This document shows, in pieces, positions 1-5,433 of a stretch of 5,433 nucleotides of DNA (positions are counted from its first letter, which is position 1; every line of letters starts with the position of its first letter). The translations under genes were made by a program, and so were the position numbers. Under the pieces are notes generated by a model. The model ran no database searches, was not told the origin of the DNA, and worked only from the letters and a program-made list of their open reading frames with translations. The DNA is from Opitutia bacterium UBA7350 (GTDB lineage: Bacteria > Verrucomicrobiota > Verrucomicrobiia > Opitutales > Coraliomargaritaceae). Location of the stretch: assembly GCA_002470925.1 (NCBI GenBank), contig DKOX01000041.1, positions 1 through 5,433 on the forward strand. Direction: 5' to 3'.

Positions 1-411
1 GCTTTTAATCGGGAGAGCTCCAATCCCAGCAATATCATCCGTGGCTGTAGTATGGATCGCTCGTCGCGTTTTCAGGCAAACGTTGAATTGAAGAAGTGCC
101 GGATCGAGGCCTTTACCTGGTTTTATGGGGATCCGATCGAAGGCCCCGGTCCGGAGACGGTGTCGGTGCGTGATTGTGAGGTGCGTGCAAAGATGGCGTT
201 TAGCGGGTGGGGCGGCAGCAAGGTGCCTGATGACTATGAGCCGCAGGCCGATTCGGCGATGTTGAAAGCGGTGACGCTAGAGGGTAACGAATTGTGGGGC
301 CCGGTGACGATCCAGAAGGCCTTGGAGGTGAAGCTGTCAGGCAACCGGTTTCCATCCAAGGCAGGAAAGCAGTTGAAGGTGCAAAGCTCGGCGAAGGTGC
401 GTGGCTTGTGA
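1..411 (+). CDS. C-terminal part of a parallel beta-helix (pectate-lyase-like fold) protein, 5' end outside window
   Basis: The reading frame is open from base 1 to a TGA at 409-411, giving 136 visible residues with no stop upstream of the first ATG (base 52). I therefore read this as the tail of a longer gene and not as a small protein starting at 52. The sequence is a series of short beta-strand turns of similar form, such as NVELKKCRIEAF, TVSVRDCEVRAKM, AVTLEGNELWG and ALEVKLSGNRF, with recurring Asn/Cys/Gly turn positions. That pattern is typical of right-handed parallel beta-helix proteins, which include polysaccharide lyases, glycosidases and surface proteins. No catalytic residues can be assigned because the main body is missing. 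The protein ends in a basic stretch (KAGKQLKVQSSAKVRGL) without an evident anchor or sorting signal. It lies 68 bases upstream of the kinase on the same strand, so co-transcription is possible but unproven. The fold is fairly likely; the enzymatic role is unknown. Confidence 0.7.
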   Translation, partial: AFNRESSNPSNIIRGCSMDRSSRFQANVELKKCRIEAFTWFYGDPIEGPGPETVSVRDCEVRAKMAFSGWGGSKVPDDYEPQADSAMLKAVTLEGNELWGPVTIQKALEVKLSGNRFPSKAGKQLKVQSSAKVRGL

Positions 412-479
412 TTTTGATTGCGATCCAGAAGTGGTGGGGTTTATGTAAATTTTATTGATGGCCCCGCATTGTTGATCGT

Positions 480-3170
480 ATGCTTATGCCCCTCTTGCGA
501 TTTATTCTCTGTCTCGTTTTACTGACCAACCATGGCGTGCAGGCGAAGCTGATTGCGCACTATGACTTCGCCGACGGCGAGCTGCTGGATAACGAGGTCG
601 GGCAGGCGCATACTTTGCAGACGATGCGCGGTTTGCAGCCTTCGTTGTCACCGGTGAGCTTAAATAACTTGGAGGGCACGGCGGTTTTTCCCGGCGGCGG
701 CAGTCTGGCTCCCTGGTTGGAGGCGGAAGGGCTGGCCGAGGTCGATGCCTTTACAGTGTCTTTCTGGTTTCGCACCGATCAGGTGGATCAGCAGCATAAA
801 ACCTTAGGGCTGTTTTCGACCGCTCAGAATACGAAGGCAGATGTGCGTGGCACATGGATGGTGTATAGTAATCATCACCTGGGCGGCGGGCTCGATCTGT
901 TTGAACGACGCTCCGGCCAGCACGAGGCGGGAGAGGTACATGCTCCCGGAGTCTGGCAACATGTGATGGTGCGGCAATTGCCTGCATCCGCGAGTGAGCC
1001 TGCACGGCTGGAGATGACGGTGACGTCGATCGATGGGCAGCCCGGCGATCCTTTGGTCGTGGTGAAAGATTTCCCTGCGCGCTTGGATCAGTTTGTCTTG
1101 GGGATCAATCCGCAGCGCAATTACGCCTATCAAATGGAGCTAGCCAATGTGAAGATATTCGATGATGCATCTGTATCCTTGAGCGCTTTGTTTGATGAAG
1201 GCCCACAGACGCGGTCCGTTGAAGGGGTGCCCTTGTTTGAGATCCGGGAGCGCTTGGTGCAGTTGGAGGCGACCGCTGTGGAATTGGAGGCGCAATTGGC
1301 TGCTTTGCCGCAAGTCGATGATTCGCTGCAGTTGGATGCGTATGGCTATCACAGTGATTATTTGCCGGTTTTGGATGTCTTGCCGGAAGAGCCCCGTTGG
1401 GTGGTGGACTTAGAGGCCACGCTGGATCATAGTTTTAACGAACTGTATCTGATTCCCGCAGCAGATCGCCGTGCGGTCGATATGCCGGTCTATGGATTTC
1501 CACAGCGCTTTCGGATTCTGGCAGAGAACAAGCAGGGCGAGACCTTCGTGTTAGCGGATTGGCGGGAGCGGGATTATCCAACTCCCGGTCGGTTTCCGGC
1601 GCGCTTTACGGGCGTTGGCTGGTCCTTGAGGAAGATTCGTTTGGAGGTGTATCGCGGTGCGGTTGAAGGGGGGCGCGAGTTCTTCGCTCTGGATGAAGCG
1701 CTGGTGCGCGCCGATTTTTTTGTGATCGAGGCACAGTCAGTGACCGCGTCATCCAGTTTCGAGTCACCGCCTTTCTGGAGCTCAGAGTATTTGATCGATC
1801 AGAAGACCAGTCTGGGGCTGCCGGTGTTGCGCAGCTCTGAGCAGGCCGCAGTGCCGGATTATATTCAGCAGTTCGACCAAGCCCCGGACGGGCCTTTGAT
1901 GGTGGAGCTGGATTTAGGGCAAAATACAGAACGCGTGAATATGATTACCCTCTTTCCAGCCCAGCCACCGGAAGGCATCATTGTGCCCGGCTACGGCTTT
2001 CCGGGATCGGTGAAAGTCAATCTGTTTGAAGAAGCGCCCAACGGCGGGCGGCGTCAGAAGCGCCAGGTCATTCATCCGGATTTGCTCAATCCGGGCAATA
2101 ATGTGTTCCACATCTACGGAAATTCGCTGCCCTTGCGTTGGTTGCGCTTCACCTTCGATGATTTTCCGCTGCACGATGGGCGGGCGACTTTTGCCTTGGG
2201 GGAAATCGCGGTCTGGGGGAGGTGGAATCCTCTGGGGGAGGGGGCGGTAGTCACGGTGCGTCAGGATGCTGAGCAGGTCGTTGGTTATTTTCAGGGCTTG
2301 AATGATGGCTTGGCCAATGGCTCTCAGGTCTTACCTCTGCATTTGTGGTTGGATGGCTTGTCGCAGCGTCACGACTTGTCGCAACGCTTGGCTGCGGTGG
2401 AGCAGTTACGCACTGAATTAGATGTGCGTTGGCAGGGCTTCAAACAGGCAGGCCTGATCTGGAGCGCAGTCTTACTGCTGGTGTTGTTTGCAGTCGGCTT
2501 GTTGATGCAGTTCTTCTATCGCCTACGTGTGATGCTGAAGCTCAAGCACCGCATCACTCGTGATTTGCATGACGAGGTGGGCAGTAGCTTGGGCAGTATC
2601 GCCTTGACCTGTGAGTCGCTGGAGCAGGTGGCTGAAGATGCTGCGCTGCGGGAGGAGCTGGGTGAACTGTCGTTGGTTGCGCGCGAGGCTTGCGTCTCGC
2701 TGCGTGAGGTGGTGTGGGTGATTGATCAGAGGCGTATTCGTTTGCCGAAATTGTTGGCGAAATTGATGGAGCGTGCCGAGCGTGTGCTCAACCGGATGGA
2801 GCTCACCATCGAGCTGCCGAAAGATTGTCCGGATGTGGTGGTGCCGTTGACCTTTAAACGCCACCTGATCATGTTCTTCAAAGAGGTGGTGCATAATTGT
2901 GCGCACCATTCACAGGCGACCAAGGTCGAGCTTGTGGCGATGGTGAGTGCCACGCATTTTAAATTGCTCGTGCATGATAATGGCTGCGGTTTCGCGCCGG
3001 ATCAGGTGGTCGATGGCTGGGGCTTGGACAGCCTGCGAAAGCGTGCTGTGGAAATGGGCGGTGCGATGGAACTCGAAAGCGCCCCGGGCGAAGGCACCAC
3101 CATCGTGTTAAAGATTCCTTTGAAAACCTTGCTCAAGCTGAGTGACCATCGCTATAAAACCTCGAATTGA
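480..3170 (+). CDS. Membrane sensor histidine kinase, LamG + two jelly-roll modules + HisKA_3/HATPase_c
   Basis: An 896-residue sensor kinase, expected to autophosphorylate and pass phosphate to the regulator encoded next. Residues 1-22 form a signal peptide (hydrophobic RFILCLVLL, likely cleavage after VQA). Residues about 24-233 resemble a LamG/concanavalin-like domain (LIAHYDF at 24, FTVSFWFRTD at 91, GVWQHVMV at 157, LANVKIFDD at 221). A short coiled coil covers about 251-276. Two related beta-rich modules follow (about 283-420 and 421-582), resembling F5/8 type C domains. A helical stalk (about 620-653) leads to one membrane segment (about 657-679). The H-box is DLHDEVGSSLGSI, with H697 as the predicted phospho-acceptor of the HisKA_3 (NarX/DesK-like) type. 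HATPase_c shows the N-box around N806, the G1 box DNGCGF (833-838) and G2 box GWGL (846-849), then GEGTT near 870-874. All key kinase motifs are present. No clear Shine-Dalgarno precedes ATG 480; the in-frame ATG at 486 would also keep the signal peptide. Most of the protein lies outside the cytoplasm. The ligand is unknown; a glycan is a guess from the folds. Confidence 0.92.
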   Translation: MLMPLLRFILCLVLLTNHGVQAKLIAHYDFADGELLDNEVGQAHTLQTMRGLQPSLSPVSLNNLEGTAVFPGGGSLAPWLEAEGLAEVDAFTVSFWFRTDQVDQQHKTLGLFSTAQNTKADVRGTWMVYSNHHLGGGLDLFERRSGQHEAGEVHAPGVWQHVMVRQLPASASEPARLEMTVTSIDGQPGDPLVVVKDFPARLDQFVLGINPQRNYAYQMELANVKIFDDASVSLSALFDEGPQTRSVEGVPLFEIRERLVQLEATAVELEAQLAALPQVDDSLQLDAYGYHSDYLPVLDVLPEEPRWVVDLEATLDHSFNELYLIPAADRRAVDMPVYGFPQRFRILAENKQGETFVLADWRERDYPTPGRFPARFTGVGWSLRKIRLEVYRGAVEGGREFFALDEALVRADFFVIEAQSVTASSSFESPPFWSSEYLIDQKTSLGLPVLRSSEQAAVPDYIQQFDQAPDGPLMVELDLGQNTERVNMITLFPAQPPEGIIVPGYGFPGSVKVNLFEEAPNGGRRQKRQVIHPDLLNPGNNVFHIYGNSLPLRWLRFTFDDFPLHDGRATFALGEIAVWGRWNPLGEGAVVTVRQDAEQVVGYFQGLNDGLANGSQVLPLHLWLDGLSQRHDLSQRLAAVEQLRTELDVRWQGFKQAGLIWSAVLLLVLFAVGLLMQFFYRLRVMLKLKHRITRDLHDEVGSSLGSIALTCESLEQVAEDAALREELGELSLVAREACVSLREVVWVIDQRRIRLPKLLAKLMERAERVLNRMELTIELPKDCPDVVVPLTFKRHLIMFFKEVVHNCAHHSQATKVELVAMVSATHFKLLVHDNGCGFAPDQVVDGWGLDSLRKRAVEMGGAMELESAPGEGTTIVLKIPLKTLLKLSDHRYKTSN

Positions 3171-3174
3171 TATG
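3168..3174 (+). promoter_or_regulatory. Kinase-stop / regulator-start junction, likely translational coupling
   Basis: The kinase stop TGA (3168-3170) is followed after one base by the ATG (3172-3174) of the response regulator. I see no Shine-Dalgarno-like purine run in the 15 bases before this ATG. The tight spacing suggests that ribosomes finishing the kinase reinitiate on the regulator, which would tie the levels of the two proteins together. This is inferred from spacing alone. Confidence 0.5.
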
Positions 3175-3807
3175 ATACCCATCGATATTTGGATTGTAGA
3201 AGACGACACCAGCTACCGCCGCTCGCTGCGCCGCATGCTGGAACGCGATGAAGCCATCACCTGTAGCCGTGTGTTTCCGTCTTGTATCGAGTTTTTTGAA
3301 GCGATCGAGACGGACAAGCATCCAAGCATGGTGTTGATGGATCTCGGTCTGCCTGAGATGAGCGGAGTGGAGGGGATTCGTAAACTGGTTCAATCGGCGC
3401 CGGATGTCGCGGTGTTGGTGCTCACAGTATTTGAAGATAAGGACAAAGTGAAACAGGCGCTCGATGCGGGTGCGGCCGGCTATTTGTTGAAGACCGCTAC
3501 TAGCCGTGAAATTATCAAAGGTGTGCGGCAGGTCTTCATGGGTGGTGCGGCGCTGAGCCCCAAGATCGCCAAGCTTGTATTGGAGGAATTACGCACACCG
3601 TCACCGTCTGAAAGTTATAATTTATCGGATCGCGAAGTCGAAGTGCTGGAAAAACTGGCCGAAGATTTGGCGGTCAAAGAGGTTGCCGATCAGCTCGGTG
3701 TGAGTCGTCGCACCGTCGCCTTTCATCTGGAGAATATCTACCGCAAACTGGAAGTGCAGTCACAGTCCGGTGCGGTCGCCAAAGCCCTGCGCTCAGGGAT
3801 TATTTGA
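3172..3807 (+). CDS. NarL/LuxR-family two-component response regulator
   Basis: A 211-residue cytoplasmic transcription regulator, the usual length for the NarL/FixJ type. The receiver domain (about 4-120) has the acidic pocket E10-D11-D12, the phospho-acceptor D57 in VLMDLGLP, switch residue T85 in LVLTVFED, and K107 in GYLLKTA, so the phosphorylation site is complete. After a linker rich in Pro/Ser (about 141-149), a GerE/LuxR helix-turn-helix spans about 150-206 (LSDREVEVLEKLAE, then VADQLGVSRRTVAFHLENIYRKL). An in-frame GTG at 3142 would add ten residues and overlap the kinase end. I prefer ATG 3172 because the first receiver strand (IDIWIVEDD) begins four residues in, as usual for this family, and because of the one-base spacing from the kinase stop. 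It is almost certainly the partner of the adjacent HisKA_3 kinase, since kinases of that class typically pair with NarL-type regulators. Its DNA targets cannot be identified here. Confidence 0.95.
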   Translation: MIPIDIWIVEDDTSYRRSLRRMLERDEAITCSRVFPSCIEFFEAIETDKHPSMVLMDLGLPEMSGVEGIRKLVQSAPDVAVLVLTVFEDKDKVKQALDAGAAGYLLKTATSREIIKGVRQVFMGGAALSPKIAKLVLEELRTPSPSESYNLSDREVEVLEKLAEDLAVKEVADQLGVSRRTVAFHLENIYRKLEVQSQSGAVAKALRSGII

Positions 3808-3894
3808 GTGATAGGATAATTACCCGACGAATACTGAGGTTAAAGCACTCAAAGGGCATACACATGCAACTACTGCTAGCCCGAAAATCTCACC

Positions 3895-3984
3895 GCTTTG
3901 GCGAAAAGGTTCTTATTTCCTTAGGATGAATGACTTGTGCATTTTGTCAAAATACAGCCTGTGGGCGTTCGTTTTCGCCAAAGC
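3895..3984. repeat. Arm A: perfect 13-base inverted repeat
   Basis: GCTTTGGCGAAAA (3895-3907) and TTTTCGCCAAAGC (3972-3984) are exact reverse complements separated by 64 bases. The enclosed sequence is AT-rich and holds a small palindrome, ATTTTGTCAAAAT (3941-3953), symmetric except for its central base. The spacer is long for a simple intrinsic terminator, and no T-run follows the right arm. Confidence 0.75.
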
Positions 3985-4004
3985 TCGGGTCCACAAGCGC
4001 GCCA

Positions 4005-4088
4005 TGGCTGCGTTACGGGCGCGGAACACGCTCGGTTACGCACTCCAGTGCGCGCCCTCGCGCAACCCGGCCCGCGCCTTGCCAGCCA
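4005..4088. repeat. Arm B: GC-rich nested inverted repeats
   Basis: Three stems are nested in the correct order. TGGCTG (4005-4010) pairs with CAGCCA (4083-4088), GGCGCGG (4018-4024) with CCGCGCC (4072-4078), and CGCACT (4039-4044) with AGTGCG (4047-4052). The last stem leaves only two bases as loop, so its innermost pair probably opens. In such GC-rich sequence single stems of 6-7 bases arise easily by chance, but three in nested order inside a bounded element are more suggestive. Confidence 0.5.
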
Positions 4089-4114
4089 CGCTTCTGAACC
4101 TGTGAGATGTGCGG

Positions 4115-4133
4115 GCTAAGGGGAGCTAAGGGG
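4115..4133. repeat. Two direct copies of GCTAAGGGG with 10-base period
   Basis: GCTAAGGGG occurs at 4115-4123 and again at 4125-4133, separated by one A. The first copy straddles the right end of the inverted-repeat element. The second contains the stop codon of the ATPase gene (TAG on the minus strand, 4126-4128). It may be a slippage duplication or a trace of how the element arrived next to the gene end. Confidence 0.6.
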
Positions 4134-5433
4134 CAGCCGGCAGCTTGGTGTATAAGGGCATGAAATGTACGGGGGCGACAGTGCCGATATTGCCTGGGTT
4201 CAGAACCACGCCATCGGGGCTTTTAGGGTGTTCTTCCATATAGCGATGCAGACTTTTGAGTCGTCCAGCTGGACCGTGCTTGATTTCGATCGGGACAATT
4301 CGTCCGTCGCGCGCAAGCAGATAATCCACCTCGGCATTGCTGCTCTTGGCGGCGCGAGACCAATAAAACAATTGATGATTCTGTGAGCCTCCTGCTGCCC
4401 GGAGTTCCTGTCCGATGAATTGTTCGCAGAGGCTGCCTTTATAAGTGGCCAGCAAGTCTTCAGATTGAATAATCTCTCCGGCGGGAATGCCGCAGAGAAA
4501 TTGCATTAGGCCGATGTCCAGCATGCATAGTTTGAAGGATGACTTGTTGATGTTGCCGCCCAGAGGGAGTTCTGATGCGGAGGATGATCGGACGAGGCTG
4601 ATCAACAGTGCTTTTTCGAGTGTATTGAGCACTTGTTTGATTTTATAGTGCGATGCATTACGGGAGAGCTGGTTGTATTTGATTTCTGAACCGACATATT
4701 GCGGGATAGTTTCAAGAACTTCCCGAACCAGGTCGTTGTCGAGTCGCTTTTCATATTTTAGCAGATCTTGAATCAATGCGGTGATCAGATCTTCGTGGAC
4801 TTTGCGAACCGCTTTGAATGACTGGCTGCGGATGTAGGTGTTGACGGCTTCCGGCATTCCGCCGATGATAAAGAAATCCTTTAGCTTTTCTAGCAGACGC
4901 TCGTGGATGACTTCTTCGATTGGCTGGGTGTCGAACAGGGAGGGACGGCAGTCGTTGAGGCGCTCCTGACTTAAGTTAATTAGGAATTCCTCAAAGGTTA
5001 GCGGAAACAGATACATGAATTCAACGCGCCCGACCGGGAAGGAGATGCGTTCCATTTCAAATTCAAGCAAGGACCCGGCGGCAATGATGTGCAGCTCCGG
5101 CAACTCCTCGTAGAAATATCTTAAGGCGACCAGCGCACGCGGGCAGAGCTGAATTTCGTCAAGAAATAGGAGCGTTTTCCCCGCGACAATATCCACGTTG
5201 GTTTCCAGCTCAATCAGTTGAATGAGACGGTCCGGGGACAGATCACCGTCAAAGATTTTTCGACGCTCACGTTGTTTTTCAAAATCGATTTTTACATGTT
5301 GGGCAAACGCGTCCTCTCCGAATCGGGTGATGGAATAGGTCTTTCCTACCTGACGTGCCCCTCTGAGGATTAAGGGTTTGCGATTGGGTTTTTCTTTCCA
5401 GTCAGCAAGTTGTTTTGAAATCAATCGTTCCAT
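4126..5433 (-). CDS. AAA_14 / DUF4143 family ATPase
   Basis: A 435-residue protein with the full two-part architecture of this family, whose cellular role is poorly known. The N-terminal ATPase domain begins with the family-typical RKPLILRGARQVGKT; its Walker A is GARQVGKT (25-32). Walker B is LLFLDEIQ with D92 and E93, and AAGSLLEFE (118-126) fits the sensor-1 region. VGRVEFMYLFPLTFEEF (134-150) and GGMPEAV (191-197) are further recognisable family segments. The C-terminal DUF4143 part carries the PD-(D/E)XK-like pattern AEVDYLL (D370), then PIEIKHG (E383, K385), a nuclease-fold signature whose activity is not established in the family. The ATG occupies the last three bases of the window. 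The length before Walker A fits the family, so this is probably the true start, although a further upstream start outside the window cannot be excluded. The gene converges on the kinase-regulator operon and is probably unrelated to it. A 120-base sample (4561-4680) is about 46% GC, against about 62% in a kinase sample, which hints at separate ancestry. Confidence 0.93.
   Translation of the reverse strand: MERLISKQLADWKEKPNRKPLILRGARQVGKTYSITRFGEDAFAQHVKIDFEKQRERRKIFDGDLSPDRLIQLIELETNVDIVAGKTLLFLDEIQLCPRALVALRYFYEELPELHIIAAGSLLEFEMERISFPVGRVEFMYLFPLTFEEFLINLSQERLNDCRPSLFDTQPIEEVIHERLLEKLKDFFIIGGMPEAVNTYIRSQSFKAVRKVHEDLITALIQDLLKYEKRLDNDLVREVLETIPQYVGSEIKYNQLSRNASHYKIKQVLNTLEKALLISLVRSSSASELPLGGNINKSSFKLCMLDIGLMQFLCGIPAGEIIQSEDLLATYKGSLCEQFIGQELRAAGGSQNHQLFYWSRAAKSSNAEVDYLLARDGRIVPIEIKHGPAGRLKSLHRYMEEHPKSPDGVVLNPGNIGTVAPVHFMPLYTKLPAAP

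Larger units (their letters stand above)
3877..4118. repeat. 242-base element with terminal inverted repeats and two internal arms (MITE-like or structured RNA/DNA element)
   Basis: The left end TAGCCCGAAAATCTCAC (3877-3893) pairs with the right end GTGAGATGTGCGGGCTA (4102-4118) at 15 of 17 positions. The outermost bases at both ends are TA, which is the target duplication expected of IS630/Tc1-mariner-type elements. TA is its own complement, however, so this is weak evidence. Inside lie two independent inverted-repeat arms: 3895-3984, closed by a perfect 13-base stem, and 4005-4088, with nested 6- and 7-base stems. Only one base (3894) separates the outer left stem from the first arm, so the whole could fold as a three-way junction. 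No transposase is encoded. Alternatives are a dispersed intergenic repeat of the REP/ERIC kind, a non-coding RNA, or a bidirectional transcription barrier between convergent genes. The pairing is seen directly; the nature of the element is inferred and depends on finding other copies. Confidence 0.6.
3808..4125. other. Intergenic region between convergent genes
   Basis: This 318-base gap separates the response regulator (+) from the ATPase (-), which point at each other. Positions 3808-3876 show no gene, no clear hairpin-plus-T-run terminator and no convincing promoter. The rest is almost wholly taken up by the inverted-repeat element at 3877-4118 described separately. Composition changes sharply inside the gap: 3891-3960 is about 40% GC, while 3991-4090 is 73% GC by direct count. 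No tRNA or rRNA signature is visible. Confidence 0.8.

Noticed and set aside
52..411. A complete 119-residue protein starting at ATG 52
   Set aside because: The frame is open back to base 1, and the residues before the ATG (NPSNIIRGCS) continue the beta-helix pattern, so this is the tail of a longer gene.
412..479. Promoter for the kinase in the 68-base gap (TTGATT at 414-419 and TATGTA at 442-447)
   Set aside because: The spacing of 22 bases is too long for a sigma70-type promoter and neither box is a close match, so I cannot support it.
560..2953. Several minus-strand and alternative-frame open stretches across the kinase gene
   Set aside because: They overlap a clearly coding frame with recognisable domains, have no motifs of their own, and are rich in residues typical of antisense translation.
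3142..3171. Upstream GTG start for the response regulator
   Set aside because: It would add ten residues (VTIAIKPRID) before the receiver domain and overlap the kinase end. ATG 3172 gives the standard receiver N-terminus and sits one base after the kinase stop.
3972..3990. Intrinsic terminator for the two-component operon formed by arm A
   Set aside because: The 64-base spacer is long and no T-run follows the right arm. Terminator function remains possible but is not shown by the sequence.
4004..4105. 33-codon ATG-initiated frame (MAALRARNTLGY...) in arm B
   Set aside because: It overlaps the previous frame in another phase within the same GC-rich structured arm. Two open phases are expected from the lack of AT-rich stop codons, and no start signal precedes it.
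3937..4119. 60-codon GTG-initiated reading frame inside the intergenic element
   Set aside because: It runs across the inverted-repeat arms, its residues (rich in Arg, Ala, Pro, Gly) reflect GC-rich repeat sequence, and there is no ribosome binding site or recognisable motif.

Overview
The window looks like part of a Verrucomicrobiota genome, perhaps a marine Opitutae/Puniceicoccales relative. This is an inference from style and not from any marker gene. The clues are a secreted beta-helix protein, a LamG-bearing sensor kinase of a type I associate with that phylum, weak or absent Shine-Dalgarno sequences, and moderate GC.

Layout. Positions 1-411 (+) hold the C-terminal end of a parallel beta-helix protein whose start lies outside the window. 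After a 68-base gap, 480-3170 (+) encodes an 896-residue membrane sensor histidine kinase. It has a signal peptide, a LamG-like domain, a short coiled coil, two related jelly-roll (discoidin-like) modules, a helical stalk, one membrane segment, and then HisKA_3 and HATPase_c domains. One base after its stop, 3172-3807 (+) encodes a NarL/LuxR-type response regulator with a complete phosphorylation pocket and a C-terminal helix-turn-helix. Positions 3808-4125 hold no convincing gene. Most of that space is a structured element at 3877-4118 with 17-base imperfect terminal inverted repeats (15/17 paired), TA at both ends, and two internal inverted-repeat arms. Positions 4126-5433 (-) encode a 435-residue AAA_14/DUF4143-type ATPase that converges on the two-component operon.

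How it fits together. The kinase and regulator almost certainly form one transcription unit and a cognate pair. The kinase ectodomain is built of folds that often bind glycans, and the upstream gene has a fold common in polysaccharide lyases and glycosidases. A glycan-sensing circuit is therefore a reasonable hypothesis, but ligand and target genes cannot be read from this window. The ATPase appears unrelated to the operon.

The least expected signal is the 242-base element between the convergent genes. Its arms fit a three-way-junction fold or a small non-autonomous (MITE-like) element. Whether it is multicopy, mobile or transcribed cannot be settled from one copy.
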